Positions 1 to 7,198 are shown, numbered from the stretch's first letter. The stretch is 16,054 bases of DNA from CAYLXU01 sp964388055 (GCA_964388055.1 CAYLXU010000014.1:1-16054); one strand, 5' to 3'. Notes: generated from the letters alone by a model not told the origin. Numbers and translations are program-made.

Positions 1-320
1 AAAATATGTCCGCCAAACACGCTGAAATCCTTACATCCAAACACTCCATGCACGTGTACCACCAATTCCCCATTTTCTTTGACACCAACGTTGCCATTCA
101 GGGACAAAATCTCTACGTCCTCAACAAAGATTTTCTTTTCATACTCTTTTGTTTCAATATTGTAATATGCAAGTACAAGTCTTGATGCGGCACCTAAACC
201 GCTTATATGTCCTGCTTGAATATTTTGCACTTTTAAAAAAGCAAGTAAACCCGATATGACCTCATCACCTTTTTGAAAATTAAGCGTATGAAAATTGTTT
301 TCTTGATGAATAATCTTCAT
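1..320 (-). CDS. PPC/DUF296 domain protein (PD1-like), 3' end outside window
   Basis: The ATG is at 318-320 and the frame stays open for 106 codons to the window edge, so the C-terminus is missing. The translation begins MKIIHQENNFHTLNFQKGDE and continues with IQAGHISGLGAASRLVLAYY, then VEILSLNGNVGVKENGELVV and VHGVFGCKDFSVFGGHI. The GxGA turn, the LSLxGNxG strand and the HxH...FGGH end are typical of the PPC (plant and prokaryote conserved) domain, also called DUF296. Bacterial members are small, usually trimeric proteins of poorly defined role, often annotated as DNA-binding. A good Shine-Dalgarno (AAGGGGG) lies 6 nt before the ATG. The gene follows tRNA-Glu by about 46 nt on the same strand. 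The family is clear; its function here is unknown. Confidence 0.85.
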   Translation of the reverse strand, partial: MKIIHQENNFHTLNFQKGDEVISGLLAFLKVQNIQAGHISGLGAASRLVLAYYNIETKEYEKKIFVEDVEILSLNGNVGVKENGELVVHVHGVFGCKDFSVFGGHI

Positions 321-366
321 GATATACCCCCTTCATCTCTATAATGAACTACAAGGAATACTGATG

Positions 367-441
367 TGCTCCCATCGGGATTTGAACCCGAGTTACCGCC
401 GTGAGAGGGCGATGTCCTAGACCAGGCTAGACGATAGGAGC
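367..441 (-). tRNA. tRNA-Glu (anticodon CTC)
   Basis: Read on the minus strand, the acceptor arms GCTCCTA and TGGGAGC pair, the anticodon stem TCGCC/GGCGG encloses loop CTCTCAC (anticodon CTC, codon GAG), and the T arm is CGGGTTCAAATCCCG. The D-arm sequence is typical of tRNA-Glu. The discriminator base is A at 367. CCA is not encoded, since ACATCAG follows, so CCA must be added after transcription. It lies between murF and the DUF296 gene. Unlike tRNA-Val and tRNA-Trp in this window, it has no structured element downstream. Confidence 0.95.
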
Positions 442-540
442 TCTACAAAAATTTCTAATTCCTAATACACAATCTCCAACGCTTTGAACATTAAAATCTC
501 TGAATTTTTGTTAGAAATTAGGAATTGGTAATTAGATATT
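442..540. other. AT-rich spacer between murF and tRNA-Glu with an inverted repeat
   Basis: The spacer holds AATTCCTAAT near its left end and ATTAGGAATT near its right end, an exact 10-bp inverted repeat about 50 nt apart. It also has looser TTAGAAATTAGG/TTGGTAATTAG runs. There is no T-tract next to a tight hairpin and no ORF. It looks like low-complexity filler, possibly able to form an RNA hairpin after murF. Confidence 0.4.
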
Positions 541-1785
541 TTATACGTATTTTATTTCTTCTATAATTTTTTCGAAGTGCATGGAGTGAGATGCCTTAAC
601 AAGCACGCAATCCCCATCCTGGATAAGCTTATCAAGCCCCAAAAGAGCCTCTTCAGTATTATGAAACACTGAAATCTGTTCTGGGCCCATCCCCAATTCT
701 TTTGCACCTTCTGCAATAAACGCTCCACGCGCGCCAATTGTCACAAGATAATCAACCCGACCAGCCGCGTGTCGCCCAAGCGCGAGGTGTGCCTCCGTGG
801 AATATTCACCAATCTCAAGCATGTCACCCAAAATTGCCACTCGACGCTTCACCCCTTCAAGCTCACGAAGTGTTTCAAGCGCCATATCCATCGATGCAGG
901 AGAAGCATTATAACTACTATCAAATATGACAGAACCCTTGATTCCAGGAATGAGGTTTCCCCTTCCTTCCATCACAGAATACCCTTCAAGTGCCTGTGCA
1001 ATTTTAACCAAATTGATGCCAAAAATCAACCCAACAGCAATTGCTGCTGTAGCAGAATACACCTGTGGTTTTCCAAATACATGAAGCGTAACAGGCACCG
1101 TTTTTCCGTCATACTGAATCTTGAAAACCATGCCCTTAGGCTTCATATTGTCATACGTATATTCGTAAGAAAGAACGGAAACGTGTGCGTCGTCGTTAAA
1201 CCCATACGACATCACGTGCCCTCGCGCACTATCTCGCATTTCCCGTACTGTCTCATCATCGTGATTGAGAACAACAAAACCCCCTGCAGGCACAGCGAGA
1301 ATAAGCTTTTCTTTTTCCTTATACAACTCATCGGGAGAGGCAAAAAATTCCACATGCGGAGGAATATCCCCAAGAGCAGTCATAACCCCAATCTGCGGCG
1401 GAAAGTCGCGAACAAGAGCCTCCATGTCCCCGGGACGATCAATGCCGTACTCAAGTACTAAGAGCTCTGGATACTCCTTCCCAAAACGAAGCTGCCAATA
1501 TCCCCAACACAACACCTTAATATAAAACCAAAGCGCCCCCAAAAACGATTCCGGAGGACGCTTAAAATCACCGAGAATAGTAAGTGCCACACCCAAAGCA
1601 TTATTAAGGTTTTCCCGAGAACGACGCACGTTCCTGTCAGATCTTAACACCGAATAGATCGCCTCTTTTGTGGACGTCTTTCCAACACTTCCTGTCACCG
1701 CAACAATCCCCGGCTGAAACTTAGCGAGGGTCCTTATCGCAAGAGATCGTATGAGATTAGAGAGAAATTTTCGTTTTAAGGACAC
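541..1785 (-). CDS. murF: UDP-MurNAc-tripeptide-D-alanyl-D-alanine ligase (MurF-like)
   Basis: MurF is the cytoplasmic ATP-dependent ligase that adds D-Ala-D-Ala to UDP-MurNAc-tripeptide, the last step of soluble peptidoglycan precursor synthesis. Visible motifs are the P-loop TGSVGKTS (31-38), ENLNNALG (59-65), LEYGIDRPGDM (111-121), PPHVEFF (142-148), the substrate-loop segment DSSYNASP (289-296), GDMLEIG (320-326) and a C-terminal KASHSMHFEKI (397-407). The protein has 414 residues, but the P-loop starts near residue 31, against about 107 in E. coli MurF. Most of the N-terminal UDP-binding domain is therefore absent. The start is GTG at 1785, with no clear Shine-Dalgarno, 11 nt after the ftsI stop. 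It is the last gene of the dcw operon here. Other Mur ligases are possible, but the D-Ala-D-Ala ligase motifs and the position after ftsI favour MurF. Confidence 0.88.
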   Translation of the reverse strand: MSLKRKFLSNLIRSLAIRTLAKFQPGIVAVTGSVGKTSTKEAIYSVLRSDRNVRRSRENLNNALGVALTILGDFKRPPESFLGALWFYIKVLCWGYWQLRFGKEYPELLVLEYGIDRPGDMEALVRDFPPQIGVMTALGDIPPHVEFFASPDELYKEKEKLILAVPAGGFVVLNHDDETVREMRDSARGHVMSYGFNDDAHVSVLSYEYTYDNMKPKGMVFKIQYDGKTVPVTLHVFGKPQVYSATAAIAVGLIFGINLVKIAQALEGYSVMEGRGNLIPGIKGSVIFDSSYNASPASMDMALETLRELEGVKRRVAILGDMLEIGEYSTEAHLALGRHAAGRVDYLVTIGARGAFIAEGAKELGMGPEQISVFHNTEEALLGLDKLIQDGDCVLVKASHSMHFEKIIEEIKYV

Positions 1786-1796
1786 GGAATGAAATT

Positions 1797-3443
1797 TTAA
1801 TTTTTAACTTTATTAGGTGGAATCTGGTAATAATCAAGAAGGAATTTAGTAAATTCACGAAACGCCGGTACCACTGTCATGCCCGAAAGGGGTGCTCCCA
1901 CAGGGCGAGTAAGCTTAATCAACACAATAAATTTGGGTTTTTCCGCGGGAGCAAACCCAACAAAGCTGTGAATATACGCATCCTCATCGTATTTTCCATT
2001 AGATGAAGGAATCTGCGCAGTCCCCGTCTTCCCCCCCACGCGATATCCAGGAACCGCCCCTACCCTTCCATGATCCACCACAGACACCAGTGCGTCAATT
2101 GTTTTTCTTGCCGTTTCGTCGTCTAACACCTTTCGCACCACTTTGGGCGATATTCTTTCGACAGAACCATCTGGGTATTCAAAGCGATCAACAACATATG
2201 GCTTCATCAACTTACCATTATTTGCAATTGCAGACATTGCGGAAATAAGTTGGAGGGGGGTTACCGAAATACCTTGCCCGAATGACGCAGTAGCAAAATG
2301 TACTTCCCGGAATCCCTTGAGGTTATTTACATTTCCGGAAACTTCTCCAGGAAGTTCAATACCTGTTTTTCCGCCAAATCCAAAATCCTTTACATACTTA
2401 AAGAAAAGATCGTGTCCCAACTTCCGCTCAATAAATGCGGCACCTGTATTTAAAGAGTTTTCAAGCACCTCTACCATTGTTACCAGACCATGAGCTTTTT
2501 TATCCCAGTTCTTGATAGTATAACCATCAAGAGAGAGACTACCCGTATCTTCGTATGTTGTTTTAGGAGTAATTCTCCCTGCATCAAGCGCAGAAGCAAA
2601 TGTAAGTGCTTTAAACACCGAGCCAGGCTCGTAGACACTTGCAACGCTTTGATTTAGAAACTTCTCGTAAGAAAATTCATTATAAAGATTAGGATCAAAA
2701 CCCGGCTTTTGTGCCATCGCAAGAATAGCCCCCGTTGAAGGATCCTGCACAATGAGTGTAGCAGACTCTGCCTTCCAATCCTTCATAAGAGTATCGAGCA
2801 CACGTTCACCCTCTTGTTGTATATAGTAATCAAGGGTAAGCACTATATCTGCGGGAAATGCAGGATCTCCAAGTTTGTCCTGAAACGCCTGTTCAACACC
2901 ATATTGCCCCACAGGATAATTAAGCGGATCTGTTACGAAACCAAGCACACCACCCGCAAAGTCTTTCTTTGGGTAGATGCGTCTAAGCTTCTCTCCCACA
3001 TACAATCCCTTGAGCTTAAGCTCTTTTGCTCGCCTTACTATCTCCGGAGTCGGCTCAAGTTCTATTTCATGATACTGGGAACGCTTGTCCTCAAGAATTT
3101 CATTCCACTCTGCTTCGGATAATGAAAAAAGTGGCTTCGCTTTTTGCACAAATTCATCTTGAGCTTCTGGTTTTACATCCGCAGGAGAAATAAAAATAAA
3201 AGGAATCTTTTCGTTAATTGCTGCGGGAACAACTAAATTGCGCGAGGAGAAAGAAATCTTTCCACGGGGTTTTATCTCTTTTTGCGCATCATACTGACTA
3301 CGCGCACGTGCTGTATAAAATTGATTTTTTTCTATACTTATACCGTAAAGATGGTTGATAAGCACGAAGCTCAATACAAAAAAAACGACTTCAACAAAAT
3401 AAAGCCTCCAAAATTCTTGTAAGTGACGAAACAAGCGCAACAT
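1797..3443 (-). CDS. ftsI: Septal penicillin-binding protein / D,D-transpeptidase FtsI (PBP2/3 class)
   Basis: This is a class B PBP that cross-links septal peptidoglycan outside the membrane, working with the FtsW glycosyltransferase. One N-terminal membrane anchor lies at about 13-30 (FWRLYFVEVVFFVLSFVL). The non-catalytic pedestal follows, with the conserved R60-G61 of the family (EIKPRGKISF). The transpeptidase domain covers about 225-535. All three active-site motifs are intact: SVFK (S275-K278, S275 nucleophile), SLN (330-332) and KTG (472-474, in GGKTGTAQIP). At 548 residues it is slightly short for the family and shows no PASTA repeats. The ATG at 3443 lacks a strong Shine-Dalgarno. 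It sits 15 nt after the ftsL-like gene and 11 nt before murF, the usual dcw order. Confidence 0.95.
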   Translation of the reverse strand: MLRLFRHLQEFWRLYFVEVVFFVLSFVLINHLYGISIEKNQFYTARARSQYDAQKEIKPRGKISFSSRNLVVPAAINEKIPFIFISPADVKPEAQDEFVQKAKPLFSLSEAEWNEILEDKRSQYHEIELEPTPEIVRRAKELKLKGLYVGEKLRRIYPKKDFAGGVLGFVTDPLNYPVGQYGVEQAFQDKLGDPAFPADIVLTLDYYIQQEGERVLDTLMKDWKAESATLIVQDPSTGAILAMAQKPGFDPNLYNEFSYEKFLNQSVASVYEPGSVFKALTFASALDAGRITPKTTYEDTGSLSLDGYTIKNWDKKAHGLVTMVEVLENSLNTGAAFIERKLGHDLFFKYVKDFGFGGKTGIELPGEVSGNVNNLKGFREVHFATASFGQGISVTPLQLISAMSAIANNGKLMKPYVVDRFEYPDGSVERISPKVVRKVLDDETARKTIDALVSVVDHGRVGAVPGYRVGGKTGTAQIPSSNGKYDEDAYIHSFVGFAPAEKPKFIVLIKLTRPVGAPLSGMTVVPAFREFTKFLLDYYQIPPNKVKN

Positions 3444-3458
3444 ACGTCAGAAAAAACG

Positions 3459-3815
3459 CTAGTGTGTCGCGGTGATATAAATAGGATTTTGTATTTTTAC
3501 AAGACCACGCTCCTTCGCGATTTCGCCAAGCCGCGTGGGAGAAGTCATTTCACTCAACTGTAACTTAAGCTCTGCATTTGCAGAAGAAAGCGCTCGAACA
3601 TTATTTTCAGCATCTTCAATATCGAAAGCAAGATCAGTCTGCGCTACAGAAAAAAACACATATGCTGAGAGTGACACTACTATTGTAGCACACAACAAGA
3701 AAAGAAGTGGCCAAAAAAAGTGTGCAAAAAAACCCTCTGGCACAACCGCCGCGTTAAGCGATGTCCACAGATATCTTTTTTGTGTTTGCGCCTTATCGTA
3801 TGAAAAAACAGTCAT
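3459..3815 (-). CDS. ftsL: FtsL/DivIC-like divisome membrane protein
   Basis: This 118-residue bitopic protein has a cytoplasmic N-terminus of about 30 residues, one strong transmembrane segment (about 30-56, FFWPLLFLLCATIVVSLSAY) and then a predicted coiled coil (about 60-92, DIEDAENNVRALSSANAELK). The tail reads TSPTRLGEIAKERGLVKIQN, close to the usual FtsL/DivIC ending (region of -L-E-x-A-A-x-x-L-G-L). FtsL-type proteins bridge FtsB/DivIC and FtsQ and help activate FtsWI. Sequence identity in this family is low, so the call rests on topology, the C-terminal motif and the position between rsmH and ftsI. The ATG at 3815 has no clear Shine-Dalgarno. A DivIC/FtsB assignment is not excluded. 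Confidence 0.8.
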   Translation of the reverse strand: MTVFSYDKAQTQKRYLWTSLNAAVVPEGFFAHFFWPLLFLLCATIVVSLSAYVFFSVAQTDLAFDIEDAENNVRALSSANAELKLQLSEMTSPTRLGEIAKERGLVKIQNPIYITATH

Positions 3816-3848
3816 GGCTTTTAGAAAATAAAATTTGGTAAATAAAAA

Positions 3849-4733
3849 TTAGATTATTTCTGCTACACGCAATTTTGCTGAACGAGCACGAGGATTTTTT
3901 CGTATTTCTTCCCACGTAGCCTGGATTGGTTTTTTTGTAAGGATACTCACCTTATCCTCCTTTGCCTTGTCTCGAAAAAAATTTTTCACAATACGATCTT
4001 CGAGGGAATGAAAACTTATTACGACGATTCTTCCCCCTTTTTTTACTATACGTATTGCAGCATCAAGTCCTTGTTCCAAATTCTCAAGTTCATGATTCAC
4101 GTAAATTCTCAAGGCCTGAAATGTTCTTGTTGCAGGATGAATTCTTCCTCCCTCATATCGCCTCGGCGTGACACGCGTTATGATGCGTACCAAATCTCCC
4201 ACCGTTTCGATCTTTCCCCTCTTTCTTGATTCAACAATCTCCTTTGCAATTCTCCTACTATACCGCTCCTCCCCATATTCATAGATAATTCTCGCAATTT
4301 CTTCTTCTTCAAATGCGTTTACCACATCTCTTGCGCTTACATCGCCTCCCATAAACCGCATATCAAGCACCTCCTCCTCCTCTCTAAAGCTTAATCCCTC
4401 AACTGAACCAAGTTGCGCACTAGACCAACCGAGATCAAACAAAATTCCCGCAACCACCTCAAAACTATGTTCTTTCACATACTCCTCAATATGTGAAAAA
4501 TTCCCTTGAACCATAATCACTCGTTCCTTTCCCTCAAAATCAATTTCATTCTTGAATCGAACAAGCGAATCCTCATCCCAATCAATTCCCATCACTCGGC
4601 CGTTCGGCGCGATGCGCGCAAGGATTGCCCGTGTATGACCACCCCCTCCCAATGTTGCATCAATATAATCTTCGCCTGGTTTTGGATCTAAAAGATCTAC
4701 CACCTCTTTCAAAAGCACAGGAACGTGAACCAT
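3849..4733 (-). CDS. rsmH: 16S rRNA (cytosine1402-N4)-methyltransferase RsmH (MraW)
   Basis: RsmH is the SAM-dependent enzyme that methylates N4 of C1402 in the 30S P site. The 294-residue protein has its normal length. It begins HVPVLLKEVVDLL. The SAM-binding loop is DATLGGGGHTRAIL (25-38), followed by GIDWDEDSL (49-57), GILFDLGWSSAQL, the RIHPATRTFQALRIYVN block that marks the RsmH insertion, and ISFHSLEDRIVKNFFR near 240-255. It starts only 2 nt after the mraZ stop, so the two are probably translationally coupled. mraZ-rsmH is the conserved head of the dcw cluster. Confidence 0.97.
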   Translation of the reverse strand: MVHVPVLLKEVVDLLDPKPGEDYIDATLGGGGHTRAILARIAPNGRVMGIDWDEDSLVRFKNEIDFEGKERVIMVQGNFSHIEEYVKEHSFEVVAGILFDLGWSSAQLGSVEGLSFREEEEVLDMRFMGGDVSARDVVNAFEEEEIARIIYEYGEERYSRRIAKEIVESRKRGKIETVGDLVRIITRVTPRRYEGGRIHPATRTFQALRIYVNHELENLEQGLDAAIRIVKKGGRIVVISFHSLEDRIVKNFFRDKAKEDKVSILTKKPIQATWEEIRKNPRARSAKLRVAEII

Positions 4734-4735
4734 AA

Positions 4736-5167
4736 TTAAATCCCAAGCTCACCCATTTTTTCTGAAATCTCGTCTGATTCTTTTTCGGTCTTCTCCTTGT
4801 ATTCATTCCACTTCGTTTCATCCCAAATTTCGATGCGATTATAAAGACCAGCAACAACAACCTTCTTATCCAAACCAGCATACTTACGAAGATACTCGGG
4901 AATAAGTACGCGCCCCTGCGCATCAACTTCAACATCCATTGCTCCAGCAAGCATAAGACGGGCGAATGCGCGAGAATTGGACTGGCTCAGGGGAAGCGCC
5001 ATAAGTTTCTGTGCCAACTGTTCCCAATCTCGCATTGAATAGATAAAAAGACAGCCATCGAGACCTCGTGTTACAATCGCGCCTCCGGCCAAATCCTTCC
5101 TAAACTTCACAGGAACCGCCATTCTCCCCTTTTCATCCAAATTGTGACTGTATTCACCTATAAACAT
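4736..5167 (-). CDS. mraZ: Transcriptional regulator MraZ
   Basis: MraZ is a ring-forming AbrB-like DNA-binding protein that controls the dcw operon. The protein (143 residues from this start) has two tandem SpoVT/AbrB-like units. The first opens with MFIGEYSHNLDEKGRMAVP; the second is MDVEVDAQGRVLIPEYLR. The D-x-K/Q-GR-x-x-(V/I)-P motif is present in both. The ATG at 5167 was chosen because MFIGEY is the family's canonical N-terminus; a GTG at 5188 would add seven unusual residues (DNSTKS after fMet). No Shine-Dalgarno is seen, and a small hairpin (5174-5189) sits just upstream of the start. The promoter and a tandem TGG-repeat operator lie directly upstream, consistent with autoregulation. 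Confidence 0.96.
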   Translation of the reverse strand: MFIGEYSHNLDEKGRMAVPVKFRKDLAGGAIVTRGLDGCLFIYSMRDWEQLAQKLMALPLSQSNSRAFARLMLAGAMDVEVDAQGRVLIPEYLRKYAGLDKKVVVAGLYNRIEIWDETKWNEYKEKTEKESDEISEKMGELGI

Positions 5168-5173
5168 GCTTTT

Positions 5174-5189
5174 TGTGGAGTTATCCACA
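5174..5189 (-). promoter_or_regulatory. Hairpin in the mraZ 5' leader next to the start codon
   Basis: On the minus strand TGTGGA-TAAC-TCCACA forms a 6-bp stem with a 4-nt loop, ending 6 nt before the ATG at 5167. No Shine-Dalgarno is visible, so the hairpin could set initiation efficiency. It also contains one of the three TGTGGATAA words, so part of its sequence may be kept for protein binding instead. Confidence 0.45.
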
Positions 5190-5261
5190 TATTTTTGGAG
5201 TTTTCCCCATAGTTATCCACATTTCCCCACCGTGTTTCCATTTTACACCACTCACTCCCCA
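5185..5261 (-). promoter_or_regulatory. Putative MraZ operator: tandem TGG repeats at helical-turn spacing
   Basis: On the minus strand TGG occurs with its T at plus positions 5261, 5250, 5240, 5229, 5219 and 5209, giving intervals of 11, 10, 11, 10 and 10 bp. A further TGG is at 5187, two turns on. Three copies are TGGGG. Known MraZ operators are direct repeats of TGGG-type boxes spaced about 10 bp, bound on one helix face by the MraZ ring. The array covers the promoter spacer, the -10 box and the early transcribed region, which fits autorepression. Confidence 0.75.
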
Positions 5262-5268
5262 CTTTCAA
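5240..5268 (-). promoter_or_regulatory. mraZ / dcw operon promoter
   Basis: On the minus strand TTGAAA (5263-5268), a 17-nt spacer and TAAAAT (5240-5245) make a near-consensus sigma70-type promoter about 75 nt before the mraZ ATG. No other convincing promoter was found between here and murF, so it probably drives all five dcw genes. Confidence 0.75.
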
Positions 5269-5283
5269 ATGTGGATAAATAGA

Positions 5284-5309
5284 CAAAAAAACACCCAAAT
5301 TGGGTGTCT
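5284..5309 (-). terminator. Rho-independent terminator after the S41 protease gene
   Basis: On the minus strand ACACCCA-ATT-TGGGTGT (5291-5307) forms a 7-bp hairpin followed by seven T residues. It ends the protease transcript just upstream of the mraZ promoter, insulating the dcw operon. Confidence 0.85.
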
Positions 5310-5314
5310 CTTGA

Positions 5315-6598
5315 TTATTTCTCACTGAAACATTGAAGAGCTCTCTCAAGCTGCTCATCTTCCTTAGTCTTCTCATCATCTACCACCTCAACGTGAGGAA
5401 AAACTCCCACTCCATCAATCTGGGCTCCCTTTGGAGTAAAGAACCGAGCCAGCGTCATCTTAAGAAATGCCCCGGAGAAAAGAGGAAACAATTTCTGCAT
5501 ACTTCCCTTGCCATAACTCTTCTCTCCTACGATGGTATATCCATAATCTTTCAACGCACCAGCAACAATCTCAGAGGCGCTTGCGCTATATCCGTTAATA
5601 AGCACAACTACGGAGAGTTTTACACTCCACGATCTAGATGTAAATTCAGAAGATTTATACGCACGCCCAGAAAATGTTACTACCACCTTGCCACTAGAGA
5701 CAAACTTGCTCACCATATGTACTGCAGCATTCACGTATCCGCCACCATTATTTCTCAAATCAAGTACACAACCCTTAAGATTCATAGTTTCGAACGCAAG
5801 AAATGCCTCATCAAGCTCACGATTCGTATCGTCACCAAAATAACGCACCTTGATGTAAGCCACATCTCCAACAATCTCATAACGAATAGAATTCACATGA
5901 ATCTTTTCACGCACAACCTCAACTGTGAAATCCTTTCCACCACGGCGCACTAGAAGACGAACAGATGTCCCAATTTCTCCCTGAATACGCTTGGAAACGA
6001 CATCAATATTGAGACCCTTCGTAGAAACACCATCTACCTCAACAATAAGATCGCGGGATTGAAGTCCTGCGCGAATGGCCGGAGTATTTTCGATCGGTTC
6101 TATAATTTTCGTATACCCAGTACCCTCGTCTTTTTCAATAAAGACGCCAATTCCGCCAGACTTAAGTTCATTGCCACTTAGAGCTCCCATAAGCGCCCTT
6201 GCTTCGGACTCGGTCATATATGAGGTGTGTTTGTCTCCAAGTGCAGCAACAGCTGCTTTCATCACCACATTAAAAATATGAGAATCTTTGTCTTCTCCAA
6301 GAATAGATACCACCTCGTTGTAAACATTTTCAAGATCGCTCACGGTCCGTACGCCATAGATACGACTCCTTAAATCTGCGCGACCACGAAGTTTTGCATT
6401 CGCACCAACTTCCCTATCAAGCGCCTTCCTTGCGCCAGCAATCATGTCGGTAGAATTCGCAGCATCTACAAACTCCATCTGTGCCCTAAGAATAATCCAG
6501 GTCAGATCTGTAAAATCGGATTCAGCGTAGACAGGAACCCCATGCAAAAGAATACAAACAACAATCAACGGAACCAAAAGCATCCGTCCGACACGCAT
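5315..6598 (-). CDS. S41-family C-terminal processing protease with PDZ domain (CtpA/Prc-like)
   Basis: This is a serine protease of the CtpA/Prc type, which cleaves at C-termini of periplasmic or extracytoplasmic substrates. A signal peptide is visible (about 1-25, hydrophobic MLLVPLIVVCILLHG, likely cut after VYA). Next come a helical N-terminal region, the ALGDKHTSYMT motif (119-129), a PDZ domain (about 140-225 with SGGIGVFIE and RAGLQSRDLIVEVDG) and the protease core with VLDLRNNGGGYVNAAV (278-293). The Ser-Lys dyad is S340 (in GYSASASEI) and K364 (SYGKG), by alignment with E. coli Tsp S430/K455. Length (427) is normal. The ATG at 6598 has AAAGGTGAG upstream. It is monocistronic, with its own promoter and terminator. 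Whether it is anchored or secreted cannot be decided. Confidence 0.94.
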   Translation of the reverse strand: MRVGRMLLVPLIVVCILLHGVPVYAESDFTDLTWIILRAQMEFVDAANSTDMIAGARKALDREVGANAKLRGRADLRSRIYGVRTVSDLENVYNEVVSILGEDKDSHIFNVVMKAAVAALGDKHTSYMTESEARALMGALSGNELKSGGIGVFIEKDEGTGYTKIIEPIENTPAIRAGLQSRDLIVEVDGVSTKGLNIDVVSKRIQGEIGTSVRLLVRRGGKDFTVEVVREKIHVNSIRYEIVGDVAYIKVRYFGDDTNRELDEAFLAFETMNLKGCVLDLRNNGGGYVNAAVHMVSKFVSSGKVVVTFSGRAYKSSEFTSRSWSVKLSVVVLINGYSASASEIVAGALKDYGYTIVGEKSYGKGSMQKLFPLFSGAFLKMTLARFFTPKGAQIDGVGVFPHVEVVDDEKTKEDEQLERALQCFSEK

Positions 6599-6642
6599 AT
6601 ATCTTCACTCACCTTTCTTTTAGTTGTGTAGGAACTGTGTAA

Positions 6643-6671
6643 GTTTTATCACAAATACTAGAAACTGACAA
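6643..6671 (-). promoter_or_regulatory. Candidate promoter of the S41 protease gene
   Basis: On the minus strand TTGTCA (6666-6671), 17 nt and TAAAAC (6643-6648), with TGA just before the -10 box (extended -10). It lies about 45 nt before the ATG, directly after the terminator-like hairpin of the SRPBCC gene. The -10 box matches 4 of 6 bases, so the call is moderate. Confidence 0.5.
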
Positions 6672-6696
6672 CAAAGGCGCCTAACGGCGCCCTTGT
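6671..6696 (-). terminator. Terminator-like hairpin after the SRPBCC gene
   Basis: On the minus strand an 11-bp stem (one G-T pair) with core GGCGCC-GTTA-GGCGCC and outer ACAAG/TTTGT arms. Only scattered T residues follow (TTTGTTGTC), partly inside the stem, so termination may be incomplete. Confidence 0.6.
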
Positions 6697-6717
6697 GTCT
6701 CAGAAAAAACATTCTAA

Positions 6718-7191
6718 TTATTTTGACTCAAGCAAAGATTTTAAAATTCTAAGCATAATGTTCGTTTCGGCCTCATTAATACGATCAATGTCAGTTTCGT
6801 CAACCTCGACAATACGCCCCCTGCTCAAAATCTTCCCCCTAATAGATTCCGGAATAAGATAATTAACAATGAGGCTTAGCTCACATCCGTCGTTTTCCTT
6901 TTTTGTACTAAACGTATATCGACCCTCATACCCACTAATACCCCCTTTTACAAGAAAAGAAAATCTCTCCCCTTTTACATACTCAACAATCTCGGAAGTC
7001 CCAGAGATCTCTTCTCCTAAGTTAACAAAAGTCCAGCTCCACGTTGTACCCACAACTCCCGAAACACGTTCTACGTCTCTATTTTCCTTAAGGGTTGGAA
7101 AAAACTTTATCATATTATCCGGATCTGCAACAAAATCAATAACCTTTTCAGGAGAAGTGTTTATGTGAATTTTTATCTCTATTCGTGACAT
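6718..7191 (-). CDS. SRPBCC / START-like lipid-binding fold protein
   Basis: From the chosen start this is 157 residues, beginning MSRIEIKIHINTSPEKVIDF and continuing with VADPDNMIKFFPTLKENRDV. The opening beta strand, the SPEKVxDFVADPxN helix turn, the GTTWSWTF and EYVKGERFSFLV strands and a long C-terminal helix (NEAETNIMLRILKSLLES) fit the SRPBCC fold (polyketide cyclase / CoxG-like), which binds hydrophobic ligands. Substrate and role are unknown. Upstream in-frame ATGs at 7215 and 7200 also exist. The one at 7191 was chosen because family N-termini start at the first strand and because a TATAAT lies exactly 7 nt upstream, which would give a leaderless message. No Shine-Dalgarno precedes any candidate. 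It has flanking terminators, so it is probably transcribed alone. Confidence 0.75.
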   Translation of the reverse strand: MSRIEIKIHINTSPEKVIDFVADPDNMIKFFPTLKENRDVERVSGVVGTTWSWTFVNLGEEISGTSEIVEYVKGERFSFLVKGGISGYEGRYTFSTKKENDGCELSLIVNYLIPESIRGKILSRGRIVEVDETDIDRINEAETNIMLRILKSLLESK

Positions 7192-7198
7192 ATACACC

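Larger units (their letters stand above)
5181..5278. promoter_or_regulatory. Cluster of three DnaA-box-like 9-mers (TTATCCACA)
   Basis: TTATCCACA, an exact match to the DnaA box consensus TTATNCACA, lies on the plus strand at 5181-5189 and 5213-5221 and inverted at 5270-5278. The first two overlap TGG units of the MraZ-type array (T at 5187 and 5219). The third sits directly upstream of the -35 box. By chance about 0.1 exact copies would be expected in the whole window on both strands, so three within 98 bp is unlikely to be random, though MraZ-box selection could explain part of it. Confidence 0.5.

Noticed and set aside
769..1461. Long plus-strand open frame (230 codons) opposite murF
   Set aside because: It lies wholly antisense to a well-supported MurF with all its motifs, and it has no recognisable domain; it is a shadow.
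1797..3443. Frameshift or truncation in ftsI because of its short length
   Set aside because: All three catalytic motifs, the membrane anchor and the conserved pedestal are in frame; PASTA repeats are simply absent, as in many members.
4660..4950. Minus-strand open frame (96 codons) across the mraZ-rsmH junction
   Set aside because: It overlaps both genes out of frame, and its low-complexity arginine-rich translation has no family features.
5181..5278. Calling this region the chromosomal origin
   Set aside because: Three DnaA-like boxes alone are not enough: no dnaA/dnaN/rpmH neighbourhood, no clear unwinding element, and overlap with the MraZ array offers another explanation.
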